Both the position numbers and the translations under genes were made by a program. Below, piece after piece: positions 36,124-44,281 of a stretch of DNA of 64,000 bases. The DNA lies in contig NZ_JAIWHV010000001.1 of NCBI RefSeq assembly GCF_020177375.1, forward strand, positions 434,001 to 498,000. Reading direction: 5' to 3'. Position 1 is the stretch's first letter. The number at the start of each line of letters is the position of its first letter. Under the pieces are notes generated by a model. The model saw only the letters and a list, made by a program, of their open reading frames with translations, was not told the DNA's origin and ran no database searches. The DNA is from Saliphagus infecundisoli. Lineage in GTDB: Archaea > Halobacteriota > Halobacteria > Halobacteriales > Natrialbaceae.

Positions 36124-36550
36124 CTATTCGTCCTCGAACGCGAACGCCGGGACGACGATCGCGCCCATCGTGCCGATGAACCCCGTCACCAACAGCCCCA
36201 GGTGGGGATCGGGCGAGCTCACGAGCAGGGCGAACGACCCGATGTCCCGCCAACCCGACCACGAGAACGAGGTCGGACCATCGGTTCCAGACGTCCTCGA
36301 GCCTGCGCTCGAGGTTCGCGAGCCACCAGTCAGCCGTTTCGCCCTCGCCGTCCCCGGTCGGTCGGTCCCGGCCGAACGCCTCCCGGATCACCGATGGGCC
36401 GGCGACGAGGACGAGAGTCCCAGTGTCGACGGCGAGCAGTGCCCCGAGAACGGAGCGGGGTATTCCGCCGATCCGACCGAGCAGGAACGCGAGAACCGCC
36501 ACCCCGGAACCGATCCCTCGAGCGGCCCCGGCGATCGACGACTGTGTCAC
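36124..36550 (-). pseudogene. Frameshifted small membrane protein
   Basis: From a GTG at 36550 the frame encodes hydrophobic segments up to WSDLVLVVG. It then continues as Arg-rich nonsense, while the next helices (DIGSFALLV, LLVTGFIGTMGAIVVPAFAFEDE) follow in another frame and stop at 36124-36126. Removing one base from the AA at 36252-36253 joins the parts as VVGWRDIGSFALL, a 141-residue protein with about four helices. It is either a decayed gene or an assembly error. It is convergent with gltB. No function is known. Confidence 0.7.
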
Positions 36551-36604
36551 GTGCGGTACTACCGGTGGATCGGCCGGGTCGAATTCGAACGTTCGCGCGT
36601 TCGA

Positions 36605-37009
36605 TCAGCCGACGACGCCGCCCTCGCTCTCGAGGGCCTCCCGGAGCCGCCCGACGTCGGGGACCGACAGGAGGTGGGCCGGACAGTCACAGTCCGAGGC
36701 GCCGACGCCCCCGACTGGCTCTCCGGGAAGGCTCTCGGCGAGTTCACACTCGCGGTCGGCCCCGGGAAAGCGCGCGACGGCCGCGAGTTCGCTCTCGGGG
36801 TGGCCGAGCAGGTAATCGACGTGCCAGTGGCGGACCTCGCGCTCGCCAGCGGCGAGGTCGCGGTGGCGCTCGATCCGCGAGAAGCCGCCCGGACCGAACG
36901 CGCTCCCGACGTAGGCGTAGGGTCCCTCGAGGCGGTACTCGCCTGCGGCGCCGATCTCGACCTCGATCGGGGGGACGTCGATCGCGAGGACGTAGGTGCC
37001 GCGGGCCAT
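36605..37009 (-). CDS. DUF123 / GIY-YIG-like (Uri-type) nuclease-fold protein
   Basis: Encodes 134 residues. The GIY-YIG-like order is visible: GTYVLAIDV, then YAYVGSAFGPGGFSRIERHRD and HWHVDYLL. This is the DUF123 group, which sits in the GIY-YIG superfamily but whose nuclease activity is not established. The C-terminal part has a Cys-rich spot (SDCDCPAHLLSVPD). The ATG at 37009 is chosen because the longer frame upstream overlaps the next gene. The phosphotransferase gene lies 38 bases upstream on the same strand. Confidence 0.87.
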   Translation of the reverse strand: MARGTYVLAIDVPPIEVEIGAAGEYRLEGPYAYVGSAFGPGGFSRIERHRDLAAGEREVRHWHVDYLLGHPESELAAVARFPGADRECELAESLPGEPVGGVGASDCDCPAHLLSVPDVGRLREALESEGGVVG

Positions 37010-37047
37010 CGGTCGGGAGTATCGGGAGCTGAGGCATAAGGGGCCCG

Positions 37048-38118
37048 CTACCCGTCGCGTCCGCCGCGTCCGTCGCCGGCGATTCCCTCGGCGACCCGTG
37101 TCATGTACTCGATGTACGGTTCCCGGTCGGAGTCCTCGCCGGCCTCGACCCGATACCGGTGGAGGTCCGCCCAGACCGCTGCGAGCATGAAGGCGGCATG
37201 GGCTCGGTAGTACCGGTCGTTCTCGACGGCGATTCCCGTCCGCTCCTCGTAGCGGGCGATCAGTTCGGATCGGTCGGGGCTCCCCTCCCTGCCCGTAAAC
37301 GGCGCGAGTCCGGCCTCGTTCGACTCCCGCAGGTCCCGAACCGCCTCGGAGTCCGGATACCGGGTGTCGATCCCGTCGAGGGAGGGAACCGGATCGCCGT
37401 CGTCGCGCCACCGAAGGAGGAGGTAGCCGAGTTCGGTCCGCGGGTCGCCGAGCATGGCGGTCTCCCAGTCGATGACGCCCGTGATCCCCCGTCGGTCGTC
37501 GAGGAGGACGTTTCCCGGCCTGAAGTCGCCGTGGACGAGCGTCGTCTCCCGTTCGTCGGGCGCCGTCTCCCGGAGCCGGTCACCGACGGTCCGGAGGTCG
37601 GCGAACTCCCGGCCCGTCACCGCCGTCGCCCGGTCGAGCCGTGTGGTCGCGTGCTCGACTTGCGTTCGGGGGGTCTGGCGCTCGCAGACGTCCTCGAACG
37701 GCTCCGTTTCGAGCCGATGAACGTCGGCGAGGACGTCGATCAGGTCGCGAGCCACTGCCCGACGCCCCTCCGGAGTACGGAACCCCTCGGGGAGACCCGA
37801 TCCCAGGGGAACGGTCTCGCCCTTGAGATACGTCGTGACGAGGACCGGGTCCTCGCCCCCGCGGAACGCGACCGGCTCGGGCGCGGGAATTTCGGTCGCC
37901 TCGAGGCGTTTCAGGAGCCGATACTCCCGTTCGAGATCGTTGAAGAGATCGGTATCCCGTAGCTTGTTCGGTCGTCGGAGGAGATACCGATCTCCGGGTG
38001 TCGAGACGGCGACCATCAGGTTGATCCCGTCGGCGAGCACGTCGAAGCCGGTCGCCTCGATCCCCGCCTCCGAGAGAACCCCCTCCACCCCGTCGATTCC
38101 CAACCCGTCATGGGCCAT
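37048..38118 (-). CDS. Aminoglycoside-phosphotransferase-fold kinase
   Basis: Encodes 356 residues. The protein-kinase-like phosphotransferase motifs are present: VHGDFRPGNVLLDD (catalytic loop with Asp) and GVIDWETAMLGDPRTELGYLLL (metal-binding Asp). The N-terminal lobe has YLLRRPNKLRDTDLFNDLEREYRLL. It resembles the ACAD10-like family that phosphorylates small hydroxyacyl-CoA-type molecules or sugars; the true substrate is unknown. The ATG at 38118 is chosen over far upstream starts that overlap the SDR gene. The gene diverges from the SDR gene. Confidence 0.88.
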   Translation of the reverse strand: MAHDGLGIDGVEGVLSEAGIEATGFDVLADGINLMVAVSTPGDRYLLRRPNKLRDTDLFNDLEREYRLLKRLEATEIPAPEPVAFRGGEDPVLVTTYLKGETVPLGSGLPEGFRTPEGRRAVARDLIDVLADVHRLETEPFEDVCERQTPRTQVEHATTRLDRATAVTGREFADLRTVGDRLRETAPDERETTLVHGDFRPGNVLLDDRRGITGVIDWETAMLGDPRTELGYLLLRWRDDGDPVPSLDGIDTRYPDSEAVRDLRESNEAGLAPFTGREGSPDRSELIARYEERTGIAVENDRYYRAHAAFMLAAVWADLHRYRVEAGEDSDREPYIEYMTRVAEGIAGDGRGGRDG

Positions 38119-38233
38119 GCCCGGCCGTACGGATCGGTTCGTATAGTCTTCGGGGGGCGTGTGTCCGGGTTCACATGAACCGATCGAACTCTCGATGCCC
38201 TCGCCGCTCCCACTCTGCCGCGACGGTGGAACT

Positions 38234-39040
38234 ATGTCCCGATCACCCTTTCCGCCGGACGTGCCACTCGAGTACTCACACACGCCGATCGACGTAAGCG
38301 AGCAGACCGTCGTCGCGATCGGTGCGACCAGCGGCATCGGTCGCGCGATCGCGCTGGGGTTCGCCGCGGAGGGCGCCGACGTCGTCGCGACCTCCCGATC
38401 CGCCGACCGCGTCGAGCGGACGGCCGACGAACTCCGCGAGCGGGGCGCCGACACGATCGAACGGACCTGTGACGTCACCGTCCGGGAGGACCTGGTCGAA
38501 CTCCGGGAGGCCGCCCTCGAGACTTTCGGCGGAGTCGACGTCGTGGTCTACGCGCCGAGCTACATCGCCCGTGCGGGCGTTCTCGAGGTCACCGACGAGG
38601 AGTGGGAGCGGGTCTTCGACGTCCAGCTGACCGGCGCCCGCCGGGCGACCCAGCTCTTCGCCCGGGAGATGGACGGGGGGTCGATCCTCCACATCGCCTC
38701 GGCCTCGGCGGAGACGGCGATCCCGAACCTCGCGGCGTACTCGGTCGCGAAGGGCGGGCTCGACACGCTGATCCGGGTCGCCGCCGAGGAACTCGGCCCC
38801 GAGATCAGGGTCAACGGGATCCGCCCGGGGTTCGTCCGCAGCGAGCAGACCGAGGGCACGTACACCGAGGGCGAACCCCGCTTCGAGACGATCCGAGAGC
38901 GAACGACGACCGGCCGGCTGGGCCGACCGGAGGAGATCGTCGGCGCGGCACTCTACCTCGTGAGCGACGCGGCCAGCTACACGACCGGGGAGATCGTTAC
39001 GGTAGACGACGGGTTCACTTCGGCGACGTTCGACGAGTGA
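38234..39040 (+). CDS. Short-chain dehydrogenase/reductase
   Basis: Encodes 268 residues. The Rossmann cofactor motif is GATSGIG (30-36), the NAD(P)-ribose region is TSRSADR, the catalytic Ser lies in ASASAETA, and YSVAK (near 164-168) carries Tyr and Lys. The C-terminal GTYTEGEPRF and GRPEEIVGAALYLVSDAASYTTGEIVTVDDGF complete the SDR fold. The substrate is unknown; Arg after the glycine-rich loop hints at NADPH. The ATG at 38234 gives the expected N terminus. It is divergent from the phosphotransferase and convergent with hflX. Confidence 0.9.
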   Translation: MSRSPFPPDVPLEYSHTPIDVSEQTVVAIGATSGIGRAIALGFAAEGADVVATSRSADRVERTADELRERGADTIERTCDVTVREDLVELREAALETFGGVDVVVYAPSYIARAGVLEVTDEEWERVFDVQLTGARRATQLFAREMDGGSILHIASASAETAIPNLAAYSVAKGGLDTLIRVAAEELGPEIRVNGIRPGFVRSEQTEGTYTEGEPRFETIRERTTTGRLGRPEEIVGAALYLVSDAASYTTGEIVTVDDGFTSATFDE

Positions 39041-39059
39041 CCGTTCGTCGACGACGCGT

Positions 39060-40355
39060 TCACCCGTCGATAGCGTCCGCCCGCGCCCGAAGCCGCTCGA
39101 TCACCGTCGGCGGACCCCGGCAGACGACCGTCACACGATCGCCGTCGTACGCCACGTTTTCGACGGTCGTCCGGTCGTAGGCCTGCGAGACGATCGACAT
39201 CGCCTCGTCGCAGTTCGGCATCCCCAGCCGCGCTTCCTCGGTCGGTAACCGATCGCCGACCACCGACCGCAGGCGATCGAGGCCCGTCCCCTCGCGGGCG
39301 CTCGTCGCGACCGCTTCCGGCGCGCGTTCGGCGGCGATTGCGAGACGCCGTTCGCGCTCCCCTGCCGGGAGCAGGTCAGTCTTGTTGCAGGCCGTGACCA
39401 CGTCCTCTCGATCGACGCCCTGGTCGGCGAGGAGCTCGAGAGAGATCTCGAGTTTCTCCCGGAAAACCTCGGGGGGATCGCTGGCGTCGGCGACGAGGAC
39501 GACGGCGTCGGCCGCGGCGGCCTCCGAGAGGGTCTCGCTGAACGACGAGACGAGCCAGTGGGGGAGGTCGGAGACGAATCCTACGGTATCGGTCGCGAGG
39601 ACCGGCCGACCCCCTACCGTTGCCCGCCTGGTCGTCGTCTCGAGGGTTTCGAACAGTCGATCGGCTGCCGAGGCGGTCGCGTCCTTGTTCGGTCCCTCGC
39701 GCTCGCCGTCGGTCGCCTCGTCGACCGAGAGATCGTCAGCGAGGCGGTGCAACAGCGTCGATTTCCCCGCGTTGGTGTAGCCGGCGATCGTCACGAGGTC
39801 GAACCCCTCCTCGCGGCGACGCCGGCGGAACTCCTCGGCGGGATCGGGAAGCGAGTCGAGTTTGGCCTCGAGGCGGTCGATCCGGTCGCGGACGTCGTAG
39901 ACGGGCGAGCCCTTCTCGGTGCGCTTGTTGAGCATCCCCTCGTCGGCGGACTCGACGATTCTCGGGAGTTCGTAGCGCAGCCGGGCGAGTTCGACCTGGA
40001 GTCGTGCCCGGCGCGTGCCGGCGCCCCGTTCGAAGATGGCGAGGACGAGCCGGTAGCGATCGAAGAGTTCGGTTCCATCGGGCAGTTCGGCCCGCAACCC
40101 GTGGTGCTGGCTCGGGGTCAGGTCGCCGTCGGCGACGACGAGGGAGGCGCCGGTTTCGGCGACGGCGGCGGCGAGTTTCTCGCATTTCCCCCGGCCGAGG
40201 TAGGTACCCGGGTCCTCGGGGCCGGCCTGGGTGACGGTCGCGGCGACGTCGTAGCCACGGGCCGCGGCGAGGTCCTCGATCTCGGTCGTTTCGACGGGCG
40301 GGTCGGTCGATCTGGCGGCGATGACGGCGGTCGATTCGGTTCGTGTCTCTTGCAT
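39060..40355 (-). CDS. hflX: GTPase HflX
   Basis: Encodes 431 residues. HflX is a ribosome-associated translational GTPase; in bacteria it rescues stalled or stressed ribosomes. The N-terminal HflX domain has GTYLGRGKCEKLAAAV and QVELARLRYELPRI. The G-domain has GYTNAGKST (192-200), the switch II region DTVGFVSDLPHWLV, and NKTD as the base-recognition motif. The C-terminal part is a small alpha-beta region. The promoter region of about 240 bases to the right is shared with the divergent DUF1059 gene. Confidence 0.95.
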   Translation of the reverse strand: MQETRTESTAVIAARSTDPPVETTEIEDLAAARGYDVAATVTQAGPEDPGTYLGRGKCEKLAAAVAETGASLVVADGDLTPSQHHGLRAELPDGTELFDRYRLVLAIFERGAGTRRARLQVELARLRYELPRIVESADEGMLNKRTEKGSPVYDVRDRIDRLEAKLDSLPDPAEEFRRRRREEGFDLVTIAGYTNAGKSTLLHRLADDLSVDEATDGEREGPNKDATASAADRLFETLETTTRRATVGGRPVLATDTVGFVSDLPHWLVSSFSETLSEAAAADAVVLVADASDPPEVFREKLEISLELLADQGVDREDVVTACNKTDLLPAGERERRLAIAAERAPEAVATSAREGTGLDRLRSVVGDRLPTEEARLGMPNCDEAMSIVSQAYDRTTVENVAYDGDRVTVVCRGPPTVIERLRARADAIDG

Positions 40356-40594
40356 GGATGTCCGTTGCTGGGCGGTCGAAAACGGTACGCTGGCCGTGTG
40401 GCTTCCTCCGGTTCGGGGGCCGCTCAGAAACGGATCGAGGTCTCCATTCGCCTGCCGGGATCGTCCCTGCGCGGACCGAAAGCCGTTCCGGTCGTGTGAG
40501 ATCGATTCGCACGTCCCGGCGACGCGGACGGCCGGGATAGCTGGCAGTCGCTGACAAGCACCAGCGATAGGGGCGCCTCCGGCGTACCCGTCCC

Positions 40595-40756
40595 ATGGCC
40601 TATCAGGTCGAGTGCGTCCAGTACGGCTGCGAGTTCGAGACCCGCGCGGAGACCGAACGGGAGGCCGCCGACGCGATGCGACATCACACCGACGAGGAGC
40701 ACGCGAACATGGACCTCGCCGACGAGGAGATTCGCGAGGCGATCACCGAACTCTGA
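40595..40756 (+). CDS. DUF1059-type small protein
   Basis: Encodes 53 residues: MAYQVECVQYGCEFE, then a helical stretch with HHTDEEHANMDLADEEIREAITEL. The Cys pair (Cys7 and Cys12) with the following helix fits the DUF1059 pattern of small archaeal and bacterial proteins, possibly zinc-binding. The stop lies directly against the stop of the convergent beta-propeller gene (40757). It has its own upstream region. The size and the good codon pattern support it as a real gene despite being short. Confidence 0.75.
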   Translation: MAYQVECVQYGCEFETRAETEREAADAMRHHTDEEHANMDLADEEIREAITEL

Positions 40757-41680
40757 TCAGACCGCGGACAGCGACCGGATGCCCGCCGGGAGGTGCCCGC
40801 CGGTCTCCCAGCCGTCATCGGTATCGACGAGCACCCGCCCCTCGTTGGTCCCAGCGACGACGGTCCCCTCTTCGACCGTCCAGGCGAGGATCACCTCCTC
40901 CGGCTCGCCGGGGTAGGAGTCCCGCCGAAAGCTCTCTCCGTCCTCGGAGACGAACAGCGCGCCGTCGGCGCCGTCCGCCCCGCTCCAGGTCCCCGGCGAC
41001 GATCGGGCCGCCGCCGCGTAGAGCCGCCCGTCGTGGATCAGTGCCTCCCGGAAGTACCGGTGGGAGAGCGCCCCGTCCAGTCGATTCCATGACTGTCCGG
41101 CATCGCGGGTGCGGTAGAGCCCGTCGCCACACGAGGCGACGAACTCCTCGGGACCCCGAACGAGGACGTGGTGGACGTCGTCCTGGAGGCCGTCCCGGCG
41201 CTCCGTCCAATTCTCGCCGCGGTCCTCGCTGACGTGGACGCCGCCGACCTCGACGCCGGCGACGACCCGGTCGGGCGCGTCGGGGTGGGCGCCCAGACTC
41301 CTGATGTGGGCCTCGTTCCGGTGGCGGGGCGTGAACCACTCCTCGCGGGAGGGGAGGTCCTGAAAGCCCTCGAGTTCGCGCCAGCTTTCCCCACTATCGT
41401 CGCTGACGTAGAGGTGAGCGGGGTGGGTCCCGGCGTACAGCCGCTCGCCGTCGGGGCTCGCCAGCACGGAGTAGACCTCCTCGCGGGGGACCTCGATGTC
41501 CGTCCACTCTCCGCCACTCGAGCGGTAGAGTCCGGCCTTCGAGCAGGCGAAGACGCCGTCGGTGCCGGCGAACTTCCGGACCCTCATTACACGGCCACAG
41601 TCCAGTTCCCGGGTCGCGTCGTCGAAGGAGGGTCCGGAAGCGCGATACACGCCGTCGTCGGTTCCGATCACGAGGGTCAT
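40757..41680 (-). CDS. Beta-propeller (BNR/YCF48-like repeat) protein
   Basis: Encodes 307 residues from the ATG at 41680; a frame-consistent start at 41710 would add ten residues with no clear role. Repeated units end in Gly-x-Tyr-x-Ser/Thr and Asp-x-Gly-x-x-Trp: GVYRASG, GLYRSSG, VSDDSGESWREL, VSEDRGENWTER, YRTRDAGQSWNRL, FVSEDGESF, DTDDGWETGG. This is a six- or seven-bladed sialidase/BNR-type propeller. Catalytic residues of sialidases are not evident, so it is likely a binding or scaffold protein. No signal peptide is seen. Confidence 0.87.
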   Translation of the reverse strand: MTLVIGTDDGVYRASGPSFDDATRELDCGRVMRVRKFAGTDGVFACSKAGLYRSSGGEWTDIEVPREEVYSVLASPDGERLYAGTHPAHLYVSDDSGESWRELEGFQDLPSREEWFTPRHRNEAHIRSLGAHPDAPDRVVAGVEVGGVHVSEDRGENWTERRDGLQDDVHHVLVRGPEEFVASCGDGLYRTRDAGQSWNRLDGALSHRYFREALIHDGRLYAAAARSSPGTWSGADGADGALFVSEDGESFRRDSYPGEPEEVILAWTVEEGTVVAGTNEGRVLVDTDDGWETGGHLPAGIRSLSAV

Positions 41681-41833
41681 GTCTCTTCCTACCACCCTCG
41701 TCCTCCTCAAAGTGTGGGGGCTGATTATCGAGTCCCGTTCGGTCGGTGTGGACCCGGTAGGACAGCGGTGGAGACGACGGTGAAATTCCCAGGCGATTTT
41801 TCGGTCGGCTGTCCTCGAGCTACCTACGACGGG

Positions 41834-42583
41834 CTACCGACCGATGGTCCCCTGGCGCGTGACCGGCGCGTCGGGATCGATCAGGAAGGCGACGACGACC
41901 GACTCCTCGGTCGCCCGGATCGGCTCCGATCCCCCGCCGACGAGCAGGGCGCTCTCGCCCTGGCCCAGTCGGGCGTCGCCGACCCCGATCTCGCCCTCGA
42001 AGACGTAGACGTAGGCGTCCCTGCCCGCCATCGCCGGTAGCTCCGTCTCGCGACCCCTTTCGAGCCGGACGTCGTAGAGATCGACGTCGTTGCGGACCGA
42101 AAACGGCGCGCCGGAGCCCTCGGGGCCGAAGAGGTGGCGCCACTCGCCGCTCGTGGGGTCGGGAACCGGACCGTGTTGGATTCCCGGCTCGAGATCGAGT
42201 TCCCGGGGCCGGACGAAGATCTGGAGCATCCGCAGTGGCGGATCGTCGTCGGTGGTCCGCTCTTCGTGCCAAAAGCCGCTGCCGGCGTTCATCACGAGCA
42301 GGCTCTCTGGGTCGGTGACGAGCCGGTTTCCCTCGCGGTCGTCGTGGCGCATGACGCCCGCGGGAACCCAGGAGATTATCTCCTCGTTTCGGTGGGGGTG
42401 CATCCCGATCAGCGTCCCGGGATCGAGGACGGACTCGACGACGGTCGCGAGCGGGCCGTAGCCGTGGTCGTCGTGGCCGGGCAGGTTCCGTCCGGGGAAG
42501 TCGAAGGCCGTCCGGAACCCTCCCTGGTCCCGGATCACGTCGGTCCGCGGTGCCGTGTGGATCTCGGTCGTGGACTGAGTCAC
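41834..42583 (-). CDS. Pirin-family bicupin protein
   Basis: Encodes 249 residues from a GTG at 42583, chosen because a TATA box lies about 27 bases upstream (leaderless). A longer frame starts further right and crosses that box. Pirins are iron-binding bicupins, some with quercetinase activity. The metal motif HPHRNEEIISWVPAGVMRH (two His and a Glu) and GSGFWHEE (His, Glu) fit. The second cupin barrel has VYVFEGEIGVGDARLG without a full metal site. The regulatory or catalytic role is unknown. The gene is divergent from the unknown 156-residue protein. Confidence 0.9.
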   Translation of the reverse strand: MTQSTTEIHTAPRTDVIRDQGGFRTAFDFPGRNLPGHDDHGYGPLATVVESVLDPGTLIGMHPHRNEEIISWVPAGVMRHDDREGNRLVTDPESLLVMNAGSGFWHEERTTDDDPPLRMLQIFVRPRELDLEPGIQHGPVPDPTSGEWRHLFGPEGSGAPFSVRNDVDLYDVRLERGRETELPAMAGRDAYVYVFEGEIGVGDARLGQGESALLVGGGSEPIRATEESVVVAFLIDPDAPVTRQGTIGR

Positions 42584-42605
42584 TGCTTCGGGTAAGGGAT
42601 GGAGG

Positions 42606-42613
42606 GTATATGT
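42606..42613 (-). promoter_or_regulatory. TATA box of the pirin gene
   Basis: The minus strand reads ACATATAC, centred 26 to 27 bases before the GTG at 42583. It supports the GTG start and a leaderless mRNA. Confidence 0.65.
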
Positions 42614-42692
42614 CTCCCGGGGACGGCCGGGCCCGTTCGGACTCGCGGCCGGGTCCACAACGCATTTGACCTCCGAATCGCTATCTCAACCC

Positions 42693-43163
42693 GTGTCGAC
42701 GAACGCCGATCCGAACCCCGCTCTCTCCTGGATGACCCGCTTCCGTCGGCGCGTGCTCCCGACCGTCCACCGGATCAAGGAACCGCTCGGCGGGTTCGCT
42801 CAGTGTATCACCCACCCCTCCGAGTACGTCGGGACCGTTCGGCGGGATCTCGCCTCCTTCCGTGCCGATCTCCGGGCGATGGAGTTCACACCCGAACCGA
42901 TCGCCTCGCTCAAGACCCACCCCGACGGCCGCCGGTCGGCCGGCAGTTGGGTCCACAGGGCCTCCATCGGTGCCGACTGGCAACTCCACGTCACGCTCTT
43001 CGTGGGCCAGCACGATACCGTTGAGGTCTTCGCCCACCGCGAGTACTCCTGGCTGACACACCCCTACAAACACTACGTCTCGGAGGGGTGGGACACCGCT
43101 GGCGGCGTCTCCCGGATGCGGTCGCTGCTCGCCGACAACGGCGTCGCGTTCTCGATCGAGTGA
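42693..43163 (+). CDS. Haloarchaeal protein of unknown function
   Basis: Encodes 156 residues from a GTG at 42693; a TTG at 42666 could extend it by nine residues. It is a soluble mixed protein with Trp and Arg rich stretches (SWMTRFRRRVLPTVHRIKEPLGG; GADWQLHVTLFVGQHDTVEVFAHREYSWLTHPYKHY). The C-terminal half looks like an alpha-beta fold. No family or active site was recognised. It is 46 bases ahead of the UPF0104 membrane gene on the same strand, so the two could share a transcript. Confidence 0.75.
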   Translation: MSTNADPNPALSWMTRFRRRVLPTVHRIKEPLGGFAQCITHPSEYVGTVRRDLASFRADLRAMEFTPEPIASLKTHPDGRRSAGSWVHRASIGADWQLHVTLFVGQHDTVEVFAHREYSWLTHPYKHYVSEGWDTAGGVSRMRSLLADNGVAFSIE

Positions 43164-43209
43164 GCCGTCGACCCGCAGGACTTTCCGACCCACCGTCGTA
43201 TCGGCCGCC

Positions 43210-44244
43210 GTGACATCCCCCGACCTCGGACTGGCGACGGTCGTCGGCGGCTTCGTCGCCGCCGTCGCCCTTCTCTCGGTCGTCCTCGCGGTCGTCGGGC
43301 TCGAGCCGACGGTCTCGGTCCTCGTGGGCGCCGACCGGCTCGGCCTCGCGGCGCTTTGCTGTGCGGTCGCCCTCTGGGCCGTGGCCTGGTCGTACACGCT
43401 CTCGATCGTCCTCTCGGTCCTCGGGGTCGCCCACGGTCCCGTCGAGGCCGGACTGCTGTTCGGCAACCTCGTCTTCGCCAACAGCGTCGCGCCCTCGACG
43501 TACCTCGGGGGGGAGCCGTTCGCGGCGTTCCTGTTCTCGCGGCGGACGGGGACGGGCTACGAGACCGGGTTCGCCGCGGTCACGAGCACCGATCTCCTGA
43601 ACTACGCGCCGATGGTGCCCCTGGCGGGGGTCGGACTCCTCTACGTGACGACGACGGCCGTCGTCGGCGGGCGGACCGAACTCGCCCTGGCCGCGGTCTT
43701 TTCGGCCCTGCTCGCCCTGATCGCGGTCGTCGTCGCGGGCTGGCGCCGGCGCGACCGGGCCGCCGTCGCCCTCGCGACGACCATCGGCGGGCTCTCGACG
43801 CGGATGAGTGGGGTCGTCCCGGGCGTGCGCCCGGTCCGGCCGGCGCCCCTCGAGGCCCGGATCCGAACCTTCGTCCGGGAGGTCGAGTCCGTCGCCGACG
43901 ACCGCTCGAGCCTGGCGCTCGGGCTCGGCTACTCGGCGCTCGGCTGGCTCTCGCTGTCGGCAGCGCTGTGGTTCGCGCTGTACGCGGTCGGCCACGCGAC
44001 GTCGCCGGCGGTCGCCCTCTTTGCCGTCCCCATCGCCGCGGTTTCGAACGTCCTCCCGGTTCCCGGCGGGATCGGCGGCGTCGAGTCGGTCCTCATCGTC
44101 CTGCTGGTCGCCGCCGCGGGGGTGCCGGCGCCGACGGCGGCCGCGGCGACCCTGCTCTACCGGGGCGGGACCTACTGGCTCCCGCTCGTCGTCGGCGGCG
44201 GGACGGTCGTCCTCGCCCAGGGTCCTCGTCGCGGGCCGATCTGA
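43210..44244 (+). CDS. UPF0104 / AglD-like membrane protein (lysylphosphatidylglycerol-synthase membrane family)
   Basis: Encodes 344 residues from a GTG. It has eight or so predicted membrane helices and the family motifs FANSVAPSTYLGGEPFAAFLF and VSNVLPVPGGIGGVESVLIVLL. Members include the membrane part of haloarchaeal AglD, which works with a glycosyltransferase in S-layer glycan assembly, and lipid flippase-like proteins. It is followed after 37 bases by a GT4 glycosyltransferase, so a lipid- or glycan-transfer role is reasonable. It is too short to carry a glycosyltransferase domain itself. Confidence 0.88.
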   Translation: MTSPDLGLATVVGGFVAAVALLSVVLAVVGLEPTVSVLVGADRLGLAALCCAVALWAVAWSYTLSIVLSVLGVAHGPVEAGLLFGNLVFANSVAPSTYLGGEPFAAFLFSRRTGTGYETGFAAVTSTDLLNYAPMVPLAGVGLLYVTTTAVVGGRTELALAAVFSALLALIAVVVAGWRRRDRAAVALATTIGGLSTRMSGVVPGVRPVRPAPLEARIRTFVREVESVADDRSSLALGLGYSALGWLSLSAALWFALYAVGHATSPAVALFAVPIAAVSNVLPVPGGIGGVESVLIVLLVAAAGVPAPTAAAATLLYRGGTYWLPLVVGGGTVVLAQGPRRGPI

Positions 44245-44281
44245 CCCCACGTATTACGGCCCGACCCGACGAAGGGTGCCC

